This document shows positions 1 to 10,637 of a stretch of 64,000 bases of DNA, piece by piece. Numbering within the stretch: the first letter of the stretch is position 1; each line of letters starts with the position of its first letter. The position numbers were made by a program, and so were the translations under genes. Source of the DNA: Fagopyrum homotropicum. Taxonomy: Eukaryota > Streptophyta > Magnoliopsida > Caryophyllales > Polygonaceae. The stretch is taken from the NCBI GenBank assembly GCA_033239125.1, contig BSWB01000002.1:8031001-8095000 (forward strand), read 5' to 3'. The notes under the pieces were generated by a model. That model ran no database searches, was not told the DNA's origin, and was given only the letters and a program-made list of their open reading frames with translations.

Positions 1-750
1 AGGAGGTCCTCGGGAGAAACCGTATACTGATTGATTGTTCCAAAGTTCCGGTGTTTTTCGTTGACCACAACCATGAACCACTTTTTTCTCGATCCATTAA
101 TCGGATTTTGCCTTCCTCTCTTCAATGGTATCTAATACAATTGATTTCTCCTCTTTCATTACTAGGCATCTCTCTGTCTAACTTCAAAACGGAAGTTCCC
201 TAAAAAAACGCCCTCTTTGTGAGAAAGGGAAAAAACTCTAGCCGTCATTGAAAACCTTCATAAAAACAAGAGTATTTAATGCTTCTCTGTACAAAGAGAT
301 GGGAAACCCCAATTTTACCAAGTGCCGTTTTTGCGATTGTTGTTTCAATCTCACCCAAAGTGGTAATCGTGTTGTAATTCTGGAAACAGACTCGCAACTG
401 TTTATTAACCTTCTGGGCAAGAAGTTACCTAAATGTCACTTCTAGCAAGTCTGGCAGTGAAATACCAAGACTAAATTAGAAAGGACTGGACTATCCAAAC
501 CCGGCATGTCTTCCGCGAGGCGAATAATGTTGAGGACTTCTTAGCGTCTTCTGCTTTTGACTTCCCCTTGGGGTTTAATGTATTGTGTGACCCTCCTAAG
601 GGTATAGTGGATCTTTTGAATTATAATGTAAGGGGTTGGGCTAGCCCCCGTGTGCGTACGACTTAACCTTCTTTTTCATATATAATAAGCGCGACTAGAT
701 GCGCCGGAGAGTCGGAGACCACTGACACTCCTTCCTACCAAAAAAAAAAA
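1..750 (+). mobile_element. 3' end of a LINE (L1-type non-LTR retrotransposon), decayed
   Basis: Relics of the C-terminal RNase H-like domain (RVT_3 type) can be read on the plus strand. A segment containing ILETDSQ lies near 362-415. A frame from 490 to a TAA at 664-666 contains HVFREANNV and ends in the DPPKGIVDLL type of tail seen at the end of many plant LINE ORF2 proteins. The two parts are separated by frameshifts and stops, so the protein is dead. A 3' UTR of about 70 bp follows and ends in an 11-A tract (740-750), as expected after target-primed reverse transcription. The 5' part lies outside the window, so truncation and target-site duplication cannot be judged. Confidence 0.75.
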
Positions 751-2080
751 TCTCATCGCCAACACCAGACAAAGATTCAAGACAATACTTTTACTGTGTT
801 GGTGATTTCGTTTAAAGTTTTGTCTTTTGATTCTTGTTTGAAATCCCAATCTCCATAGCCCCTACTATTCAAAACATCACAATCTCGTCTCCAAACCAAT
901 GCAGATTTGGAGCAAAGTATGGATTGTGTCTTCGATTTGCTGCAGATGTCTTCGCCGAAAGTCCTGCTTCCGAAGTGGTGATTTCTACTTGCTAGATCTG
1001 GTATTGTTTTTTCGATTCCCACTTCTCAAATCTAGATCTATTCATATTTCACATCCTTTGGATAATAGTTCTTTAAAACTCATGTATACTCCCCAACGAC
1101 CTGTTCTTGAAAAACTGATGCAACAAATGAGGAACCAACTTTTGAGACAAAGAATCTAGTTCATTCCTCTGCTAAAAGACAAAAATTAGGCCTCAAACCA
1201 TCTCAATCAAATACAAAATAAAAGAATCAGGGGCCTCTTCTCTTGATCATGATATTAACAAAAATGGTGATGAATGTTACAATTATAATCTATTTGTGAA
1301 AGCATAGACAAAAATTGGTGAAGAATATTACAAAACCATGTGATGTTTTAATCTTCATCCAACTAAAAGGTTTTTTAAATCAACTTTAATATTGCCTATT
1401 ACATCTAAACCTATTTTTTTTTTCCTTTTAAAAAGGACCATTAGCTCGGAATGAACTCCGTTGGAATGATTTGGTGGGTGGAACTCTTCTGAAAAACAAG
1501 TTCTTCTTAATTCCCTCACAAATATATGGTGTAACCCGCCAAACCCTCTAAACGAACTAAATTCATTACTTTTTTTTTTTCCAATTTGATCATCAAAAGT
1601 GATTCTTTCTTTCACTTAATTTGTTTGGTCTAATAGTTTGGGGTACGCTTTGATGTTGTGAGCTTCTTTTGGAAGAAGTTTTGAATCCGTTTGTGAGGAG
1701 TCGTGGACAAGTGATCGAAATTTTAAGGTTCAAAAGAAAAGTATAAATCTGAGGTTTCCACCGGTGGCCCTTGAGAGTTGTACTCCGCAGTACTTCTACA
1801 TCTATGTTCTTGTTGTTCATTCCCACTTACTTGCTTGACACTTCCCTTGGCGCTCATCGTCCCTCGACTCGTTGTGTTTTGAAGTTTTCTTTTTTTTTTT
1901 GAGTGTTATGATTCTATCACGACGGTTAGTTCGTATGCCGATTTGTTCGTCTTTCGTTCCATTAAATATTACGTCGTCTAGTGCACCAGACCGCTTGCCT
2001 TTATAAAAAAAAACATGCATTTTTCAAGTTAAACCTAAAACCCTCGTATAACCAAGACCTAGCTTCCAATATTGGATAAA
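751..2080. other. Intergenic, probably old transposon debris
   Basis: No convincing gene. Short open frames exist on both strands but show no domain I recognise. T-rich tracts near 1415 and 1570 and an A-tract near 2005 suggest old retroposon tails. The CG-containing block at 1850-2000 has the feel of a LINE 3' UTR, but I cannot assign it. Confidence 0.4.
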
Positions 2081-2095
2081 TACAACAACAACAAC

Positions 2096-2128
<33 letters not shown>
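2081..2128. repeat. (AAC)n/(AAT)n microsatellite
   Basis: A run of ACA triplets passes directly into about ten AAT triplets. Confidence 0.9.
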
Positions 2129-2129
<1 letters not shown>

Positions 2130-2723
2130 GAAAAAAAATATATATACATAAGAGACCATCAAATTACTCTCCGATTTCCCAAAATTAGGGGATAGTTTGT
2201 GTTTTAGGCATTTTAAAGTGCTTGAAAATTGTTTTGAAAAATCAAAATGATTATTTTTTACTTTATATCAAGCTTGGTTAATTTCACGAATCAAAATAAT
2301 AATTTTTAATCAAATTAATTATATTGTTGACTGTTTAATACAATTAATGCCCCCACTCAACTTTTTTGTTTGATGCTTCTAACTTCGCGTTCTTGCTTGG
2401 GTGCTATATTGATGTGGCAATTACGTAGGAACTTTCTACTTCAAAGTAACAATTTTGTGGTTACTTCTAGTGGAATATGTATGAAATTCACACTTGTCAC
2501 CTCCTTACGTATTATTTTATGTAGCCTTGATTTGATCCAAAAAATTCAAGTTTAAAAACTCAATATATATAGATTATAGTATGAATAAAATTTAATTTTA
2601 AATGAAAATAAAAAAAAGTTAAATTTACCCTGGCAATTAGCTACATATTTCAATTACTCGATAATCTTTAATTTCAACTACCAATAAACTTCGACTTCAT
2701 TAAGCTCGGGTATCCAAATACAC
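2129..2723. other. AT-rich intergenic sequence
   Basis: No coding, RNA or repeat signature recognised. Confidence 0.5.
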
Positions 2724-2726
2724 TCA

Positions 2727-3018
2727 GGGCCCGTTTGGTTCCAACTCCGAAAACGGAAACGGAATGGAAACGAATTTAGTCCATATGTATATCCTTATTC
2801 ATGAAATTCTATGGAATCATTCCTTGTGTTTACATGCAAAATACACTTGTCTTCCCATATTTTGTTACCCTATAGGGTATTAAAAGTAATCAAATTCAAC
2901 TTCAATTACTTCAAATCACAAGGAATGATTCCAAAAACTTTCATGAACATGGGTATACATATGGACTTGATTCGTTTCCATTCCATTTCCGATTCCGGAG
3001 TTCAAACCAAACGGACCC
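2727..3018. mobile_element. Fold-back MITE, GGGCCCGTTTGG family (copy 1)
   Basis: This is a 292-bp element with long terminal inverted repeats. The left end begins GGGCCCGTTTGG; the right end reads CCAAACGGACCC, 11 of 12 matching when reversed. The inverted similarity runs inward for about 65 bp on each side, including a shared CATATG region. TCA flanks both ends (2724-2726 and 3019-3021), a 3-bp duplication that fits PIF/Harbinger-type elements. Related copies lie at 36362-36761 and, more diverged, near 31230-31513. There is no coding capacity, so it depends on a transposase elsewhere. Confidence 0.8.
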
Positions 3019-4440
3019 TCAAAGTATAATTAAAAACTAAGTTTATTGAAAAAGTCCTTAGACAAACCACAACAAAGAGTCCTGAAATTCCTATCAAGTT
3101 TCTACAACATCAACTTAGGAGTCCCATTTCAGATTTTTATCTTTTTCATCCGTAAAATATATCAATATATTACGAAAAAAATGAACCAATTTCAAGGCAT
3201 GGATACTTTTTTGGATCATCAATGCATGATGGGGTTAGGTCATGTTAGAATTGGTGTACCTTTGAATATATAGGGTTGTCGAAGTGCGTGTGATGACATT
3301 AGAGGTGACATTGGTCGGAAACGGGGATGAAGATGATGAGGAATTATGGCTAGTTTGACGATTGGGATAAGAGGAGAAATGTGCAAGACGCTTGCATATG
3401 GCGGAAGAACGGTGGTTGGGTCGATCAAAAATATAGATTATGTGGTAATTGTGTTGTGGTTCGTTTACTCTTGATCAATTTCGGATTTGAATTAAGGTTT
3501 TGCTAAATTCTCTTTCAAATTAAGGAATTTGGATTAGGTAGTTATTGAATTCTTTTACTTACAATTAGGTCTCTGTGATCTGATTGCGTGTTCATATAGG
3601 GTGAGTTGGTTAAGCATGCCTCTTTTGTCTAATGTAGCGTCAAGTATTCTCATGTGTTTATTACGTGACAAACTAGTACGTAAACCTAGATGTCAAACAC
3701 TCCCACCCGAGTTACATAAGCTCAAACACAATCCAAAATACAAATCTTTTAGTTAGTGAGTTTTGAACTGTGAAGTTCAAACCCTCCCACCCTTACACCA
3801 ACTGTACTAATTAAACTTGTGTATTCTCTTGTTCATACACAATATTAATACATATTGTTAATATACAATGTTAATACATAATTTCAATTACACAATGTTA
3901 ATACACAATTTCAATTACATTGTTAAATTATGTAGTTAACAAAATCGGTCATTTTCCAATTACACAAGCCCGGTCCGTGATTTACAGAAGGTTGAGTTAG
4001 ACAAGCTCAAATGAGTTGCACAAGCCCAAAAGTCCGTCATTTACATAAGTCATGTCCGTTTTTTACACAAGGTTGAGTTACACATCTCAAACGAGCTGCA
4101 CAAAGTCCAAAAGTCCGTTATTTATACAAGGTCAAGTTACACAAGTTCAAGCTCATCGAATTTCACAAGCCCAAAAGTCTGTCGAATACATAATTAAATG
4201 TTTGGGACATTTTGTGTAATTATAAAATTAAGCCATATCTTGTAATTAGTCAATCTAGGGTATTTAATGCTTTTCCAAAAGTTTGGGACAATTCTTGTAA
4301 ATATAATTTTGGGTAGTTTTATGTAATTATCCCGTCGGGGGCATATTTGCAAATTCAAAAGGTTTGGGTCATAAACGCAAAGTAAGGATACGGCAACTCT
4401 TCCGTAATTTACCCAAATTACATTCACACATGATCTAGGG
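3019..4440. other. Intergenic; diverged dispersed repeat
   Basis: No gene recognised. The block at 3264-3440 resembles 7998-8150 in the same orientation (GGGTTGT, GATGAAGATG, AGAACGGTG and GGGTC..TCAA in the same order), so both derive from an old repeat. 3840-4190 has loosely repeated phrases such as ACACAATGTTAATACA and CAAGCCCAAAAGTCCGT, i.e. degenerate short-period repetition. Confidence 0.45.
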
Positions 4441-4565
4441 TTTCTTGTGGCAACGGTGGCATTTTCTGACAGTTCAACTTCAGCAAGGCGGCAACTCTTC
4501 GCAAATATGGACTCGACATAGGAAGAGGAAACATGGACGAGTTGTTCGCGAATCTGGACTCTAGC
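4440..4565. repeat. Left part of GC-richer degenerate tandem repeat
   Basis: AAGGCGGCA and GACTC..TAGGAAGAGGAA phrases here recur at 5541-5900. The two blocks were one region until the TRIM element at 4566-5536 inserted between them; CTAGC flanks both sides. Confidence 0.6.
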
Positions 4566-4979
4566 TGATTGAATCGTTGTGAAATCCTTGCTAGATTGTG
4601 ATTGTGTGTTAATCTTTTTGAAGGTTGGTGCTCCTAGTCAATATTAGTCTCTCCTTGTGCTTGTCTTACTTAGAAGAGTTGTGTAATATTAAAGAAGTGC
4701 GGGTTATGGTAAAATCTCCGTTAAGGGGTTTTGCCACATCATTGATCAATGTTCTTAGCGGGAATATCTTGATTTATATCTTCCTATACTTATCATTTAT
4801 CATTCCATATTCACCTTCTTATCTTTCCATATCACCCACTAATTCGTTTTATGAGTTTCCAAGAATCTCGACATGTTCTTCATAAAATATCGACCGATAT
4901 TTTAATAGAATAAACCGAGATTTCTTCCAATTAAGGACTTTCAATCTATATCGGGAACTGCGGCTTTCACCCCGCATCA
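4566..4979 (+). repeat. TRIM left LTR
   Basis: Paired with 5123-5536 and of identical length (414 bp), with many substitutions between the two. Confidence 0.88.
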
Positions 4980-5122
4980 AAGTGGTATCAAAGTTAACTC
5001 ATTGAAGTCCGAACATCCACAAAAGATTAGATTTAATATATTTCCACAGCTTGCGTGAACCTGCAACTTTGTTTGTAAAGTCTATATTTTATTCATTCAT
5101 ATTCAATAAAAAAGAAAGCCTT

Positions 5123-5536
5123 TGATTGAATCGTTGTGAACTCCTTGCTAGATTGGTCTTGTGTGTGTTAATCTTTTTGAAGGTTGGTGCTTCCGGTCAA
5201 TACTAGTCCCTCCTTGTGCTTGTCTTACTTAGAAGACTTGTGTATGGTTAAAAAAGTGCGGGTTAAGGTAAATTATTCGTTAAGGGATTTTTGAGACATC
5301 ATTAGTCAAGGTTCTTTGCGGGAATATCTTAGTTCATATTGTCCTATACTTATCATTTATCATTCCATATTCACCTTCTTATTTTTCCATATCATTCACT
5401 ACTCCGTGTTCCGAGTTTCCAAGAATTTTGACATGTTCTTCATAAAATATTGACCGATGTTTCTTATAGAATAGACCGAAATTTCTTCCAGTTAAGGACT
5501 TTCAATTTAAATCGGGAACTGCGGCATAACGCATCA
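5123..5536 (+). repeat. TRIM right LTR
   Basis: Starts directly after the A/G-rich tract and ends CATCA before the CTAGC duplication. Confidence 0.88.
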
Positions 5537-5540
5537 CTAG

Positions 5541-5900
5541 CAAGGCGGCACCGACGTTGGTTGTTTCCAACAAGGCGGAGATGATAGGAGTTGTTCACAA
5601 ATCTGGACTCGGCCTAGGAAGAGGAAGCAGGGGCGAGTTGTTTGCAAATGTGGACTCCAACAAGGCGGCACCGAGCAGTTGTGTTGCGGTTCGAGACGGT
5701 TGTTGTTCGCAAATCTGGATCTGGGTTGTTCGAGACTGTTGTTTCCAACAAGGCGGCGCCGAGCAGTTGTGTTGCGGTTCAAGGCGTTTGTTTCCATCAA
5801 GGCGGCGCCGAGCAATTGTGTTGTTTGTAAATATGGATATGGGCTAGGTTTCGTTGTTGCGGTTCGAGACGGTTCAAAGCAGTTATGTTGGAGAAGACCA
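5541..5900. repeat. Degenerate tandem repeats with a GGCGGCGCCGAG core
   Basis: The phrase AAGGCGGC(A/G)CCGAGCA followed by GTTGTGTTGCGGTTC occurs near 5662, 5750 and 5800, mixed with GCAAATCTGGA phrases. The irregular period gives open frames in several phases with near-identical peptides, which is a repeat artefact rather than coding evidence. Confidence 0.65.
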
Positions 5901-5979
5901 AGAAGATCAAGACGGTTCCGAGCAGTTACAGGCGGTTGCGATTTGATTCAGACACCGGCAGGACGGAGAATCTCTAAGG

Positions 5980-7420
5980 GTGGTTTGGTTGATTTGGAAG
6001 GTGACCGAAGGTATTTCTATGGTCGTCTATACCCAATCAAAAGTAAATCCCGACTTAGCACTAAGAACAAGTATAGTGATTAAGTAAGGATCGAACCCAA
6101 GAGAGTTAAGGTGTTTTAGATGCAATTACCGATTATAGTGACAAGTGACACAAAGGGGGGGGGGGTTTGGTTGAATTGATGCACAAAAACTTATGAAAAC
6201 GATTAATGCGACAAGTAAGACAATAATGGATGAATCTACACTAGGTTGATTCTAAGCATGCAATTGCTACTTTGGTGCATTCCTTTTACAAGTTTTTAAG
6301 TAATCTCCCGTCTCGATCATACATATGTGTTGAGCCAACCGGCATCAACACAACTTAACCTATTAAAGTTCCGTAAACCTACAAGAACAAATAACAAGTT
6401 AGCATTCAAACAAAGACTAAGGGATATAAAGAGAAGATTAAAACCGTTAAACTTATCTTTATATTTGTGTTCATTTTCTTTAAGTAATTACAACCCGTTA
6501 TTACTTAAAGTTGCTACTAGATTAAAGACCCGAACCCGAAACCTGCTAATCCTAGTTGTTTACATGCACTTTAGAACCTAAGGTGATCAATCTCAAGTAA
6601 TAGTTAACATGCAATTAAACAATGGAGATGAAGGAAACACAAAGCATTACTGAATAAAAACTTATATTAAAAGAACTTATAACCAAAGTAACAAAGCAGC
6701 TTCAAACCAACCCAATGTAGCAAGGAAGTTAGCAACTCATTACAATGGAAAACTCAAGTCTAAAATGGATTTTATGAGGAAAAGCATGGATCATTCTAGC
6801 AATCAGCCATGGACTATTTATACTACAAAAGACACTTAATTAGGAGTAAATAGCCGGCCTAAAACAGTCACCTTTAATGCCATAAAGGTGGTGTAAACAG
6901 CCGGAGTAAAGCTTTTGGTGTTAAACCACAGGGGCGGCCTTCAGGACCCGCATGGGCGGTTTAGGCAGAATCGGTTGATCTTCTTCAGAACCGTTGGGGC
7001 GGCTACACAACTCCGCTGGGGCAGATCTTTAATGCACTTCAACGTCTGACCTTTCGCCTTCCTGACGTTTCTGATGTCAAGGCGCAGGGGCGGTGACACA
7101 TACTCTTCACCTTCCAGCTCCCAAGGCGAGGCGCAGGCAGGGCGCAATGGGAGGCGCAAGGGAGCTGGTCTCCGTCTCGTCAAGGCAAGTCACCGCAGGG
7201 GCGGTTGCAAGGACCCGCGGGGCGGTGGAGCAACAGAAGCTTTGCTTCTTGATCGATCTTCACTCCTGAGTGCTTATAACTCCTTCCTTAGCTTCTTTTG
7301 ATCTTCTTCTTCTGGACCAAGGAGTTAGTATCATAAACCGACACTAATGCAATAAAAAGACCCTAAAAACTACCCTAAATGATAGTGATTTCATCACCTA
7401 TCAGAAGGCTAGGGTTTCGT
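5980..7420. repeat. Unclassified non-coding dispersed repeat
   Basis: A non-coding stretch with the phrase AAGGATCGAACCCAAGAG near 6088, a poly-G run at 6157-6166 and repeated GGGGCGG phrases at 6930-7230. A related phrase (CAGGATCGAATACAAGAG) occurs near 25998, also followed by a long non-coding A-rich part. This suggests two diverged members of one large non-autonomous family. I see no LTRs, terminal inverted repeats or coding domain and cannot name the class. Confidence 0.4.
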
Positions 7421-7439
7421 GTAACTAAATCTAAATTGT

Positions 7440-8850
7440 AAATGACAATTTATAGAGTTTTTATTTTAACCTTCGTATTAAATTTTGTTTTTACTCCTTT
7501 CATTAATTAAATTTAGAACTAAAATTTTCTTAGATAATTAGAGAAGTCTATATTGTATCAGCGATACATATATTCTCTTCAATATATGACAAATTTGATC
7601 ATGTTAGGTCAATATTTTTTTTTACATTTTATTCGGTTTCTTCTTTTTTGGTTTCTCTTGATGGCATTTGCCTTTTTTTTTTCCAAGTTTGTTAGATTAC
7701 TCGTGAGATATGCTACTTTAGTTCGAGTTGAATTAAGGTGATTAGGTCTTGTGACTTGGATAGATACAATGTATCAAGAAAATATCATAAAATCCCCCTA
7801 TATCCCAGCGTAAAAAAAAAAAGCTCCGAAATTGAAGTGTGTTACAACTGCGCGTCAAGTTGATAATAGTAAATCCGACGTTGTGTACCTAGCAATTCAA
7901 ATACATTTACATATCAATATAGTGTATGGACATTTGACATTGGTATACATAGGTATTTTTTTAGTGTTATTTTTCATGTTAGTTGGACTTTTGAGTAATT
8001 TGAATAAAGGGTTGTTGAAGTGTGTAATTAGGTTAGAGGTGGAAAATAGGATGAAGATGGCGAGGAATTGTGGCCGGACTTGCAATAGGGCGAAAAGCCG
8101 ACCGGTGAAAGAACGGTGCTTGGGTCAATCAATAATCAAATTATGTGGTTCTTTTTCGCTAGGTACAAATTATTGTCAAAAACTAACTCGGAAAAATATC
8201 ATAAAAAGTATTTGTACCCCGATGTCAAATATCTGAAAAATTATTTCGTATGTAAATTTATCACGATTAATGGACACACGACGCCAAATTTACTAATATC
8301 ATCGTGAAGCACTTTATTTATAATTGCAATGCCCATCAATTTCATAACTTTTCTTTCTAAATACGTTGAATTAAATATATATTATCAGCAAAATAAATGA
8401 AATCTCCAAATAAAAGGATTTCTTTTTGTTACAAATCTTACAAAAACAACTAAATAATGAAGGATATATATCCTCATCAACTTTATAATAAACTACTCGT
8501 ATGGGACATCCCTTAATTTTATTGGTGATATTTAATATAATAGTTATAGTATATTTAATTTAAATAAAAATATCATATTATGAAAATTGTTTGCATGAAC
8601 AATAATTCTAAAATCAAATCGTACGGGGACATGAAGGACTAAACTAGTTACCAATAAAATTAAATATAAATGTATATTAGAACCAAATTGTAAATAATGT
8701 GGTGGTTTTCATGAGAAAAAAACTTTACCACAATTTTTTGTTCATATTTTCTCAAATATGATAACATTTTTATATGGAAATCCAAACTAATCGTGTTTTT
8801 ACAAATTTACAAGTTTACAAGTTTACAACCCTTTATATGAAATAAATCGG
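7440..8850. other. AT-rich intergenic sequence
   Basis: No gene recognised. 7998-8150 is the partner of the diverged repeat at 3264-3440. Confidence 0.5.
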
Positions 8851-10637
8851 AAATTATGGAAAAGGGCAATATTCCTTTTTTTAAGAATAAAATAATGGGG
8901 GTTCACTGTTTAGGTATGCGGGATATTTCGGAAGCCCCAATTGAGACTCTAGCTAAGATACTGCGTTCAAAGTTGAACCCCCATTCATCTCCTGCGCATA
9001 GCTATTTGTCTTCCTTCATCGCAGCCTTCTCCGGACATCCAATTTGTGTTTGCTTTCCTTCTTCTCTACTTTTGCAAGGTATCATCTCTTTCCTCTATTT
9101 GTTTCTTCTTTTGGATTAGGTCTACACATTATCATGATATTTTCCTTCTCGACTGTTGTAGTTTGATTAGGTTTATCACTTTTGTTAGCATTTTATGGAT
9201 GATCGGTAAAATAGTTATACACGTGTTTGAAGTGATGTTTACAGCAAGTAGAAGAATCTGACTTTCCTATGTACACGTCTTTCCTTTTGTTTGTAATTGA
9301 TGTTGCTATGAGTAAATTACATATTGAATACTTGATTTCAGTCTCCATTGTCGGACAGAGATGCTAGAATACTCCCTTGGTGTGATTAGATCCTTTGGCT
9401 GGGACTGGGAGCTAGCTTCACTTGCCTGTTATTCACATATTAAATACAGAGCCCTGCAGATTTACCAATCCATCAGTAACTATTGATTTTGCTTGAGTTA
9501 TATTAGTCGAGGAGATAAAAAAAAAAAAAACTGATGAGTGTTTTAATTTAATTTGCGTGTATAATCAATTAAAATTGAGAGAATCAGATAGAAATTCTGA
9601 TCTCTTGAATGCTTCATTGGCTTACTCAGTTTTCTAAACGTTAGTGGCATGATAATAAAGTGAAAGCACTCAGCTGCATTTGACATGTAATCATATTATT
9701 ATAGGTTGAGATTTTTGTATGAAATAGAACAGATTCTAACGATTATGTATTTCCTCATCACTTCCTTAGCTCATGATTAGGTGACAGTACTAAACTTGGC
9801 CTATACTGCTAGTTTGTAACTATGCTGTAATATTTTCTTGTACTAGAAAATTAGCTAGAATGTATGAATCTAGATTTGTCAGTCAAATATATATGGGCCA
9901 TGCATACTCCTGAATGTGTTTTTATTAATCTGTTTTGGTGCTTATTATGAATCTAAATGTTTCAGTCAAAATGGAAGTAATAGCTTGGTATGGTTCTTAT
10001 GGAGAGACTTGAATCCCTGAAAGAGAGTAGTTTAGACTGCCGAGTTTTGCCCAAAGAGTTGATTGTTCCTATATCACAAAATGTTATCTGTTTGAAAGAC
10101 GCTTTTAAGACCATTCCTTATTTAGAGTACCTTAATTAACTTTTGTCTAGAACTCTACAATTTGTGAGGGAGCTTAATATTCTTGCTTTTGTCTAAACGC
10201 TAAAATTTGGGGTGTTACTGGGAAGCACTTGATGCTATCAACTTTTGAAGTTCCTGTGTAGGTAGCATCCTTGTCCTTTTACTTTTTTTTTTTTTGAGAA
10301 AGTGAATATTTATGCTTGAAACTGCTTTTCATTTGTGTAGGGAAGAAAGGTCAAAGATCCCACATTCCTAGTGCCTGTGACCCAAAAAGAGAAAGGAAAT
10401 TGGAAGTAGTAGATTGGATTAGGTCCAGTCATCACTCCTCCCATTGTGATCCCAACTCGGAACATTAACCCCAGCCAAGATCCCATTCATACCTATTTTT
10501 GGCCTCAGAGAGAGATCCTATGTACTAATAGAAACCTAGGGAATTCTCTAGGAATTGTAATCAATCGTTTACAAGAAAATGCAGTAGAAGAGGAAGGAGG
10601 TGGAGGAGGAGGAGAAGCCAAAGTGTAAGGTGGTATT
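8851..10637 (+). other. Upstream region of the cation-efflux gene; possible 5' UTR exon
   Basis: An open frame at 8856-9119 runs through a good donor-like site (GCAAG|GTATC near 9079) and has no domain I recognise. A plausible acceptor (TTTGTGTAG|GG near 10341) precedes about 300 bp leading to the start codon at 10638. These could be leader exons of the downstream gene or parts of an unrelated transcript; transcript evidence is needed to decide. Confidence 0.3.

Larger units (their letters stand above)
4566..5536 (+). mobile_element. Complete TRIM (miniature LTR retrotransposon)
   Basis: This 971-bp element consists of two direct repeats of 414 bp each (4566-4979 and 5123-5536) around a 143-bp internal segment. 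Both LTRs start TGATTGAATCG and end GCATCA. Just inside the left LTR is a primer-binding site, TGGTATCAAAG (4983-4993), a near match to the plant initiator-Met tRNA type. Just before the right LTR is a polypurine tract, AAAAAAGAAAG. The flanking 5-mers CTAGC (4561-4565 and 5537-5541) are a perfect target-site duplication. There is no room for gag or pol. The LTRs differ at many positions, so the insertion is not recent. Domain-free size and layout match the TRIM class. Confidence 0.88.

Noticed and set aside
5537..6083. Several overlapping frames of 60-134 codons
   Set aside because: Near-identical peptides in different phases come from the GC-rich tandem repeat.
8856..9119. 87-codon frame upstream of MTPC4
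   Set aside because: No recognised domain. It may be leader exon sequence, but nothing supports a separate protein.
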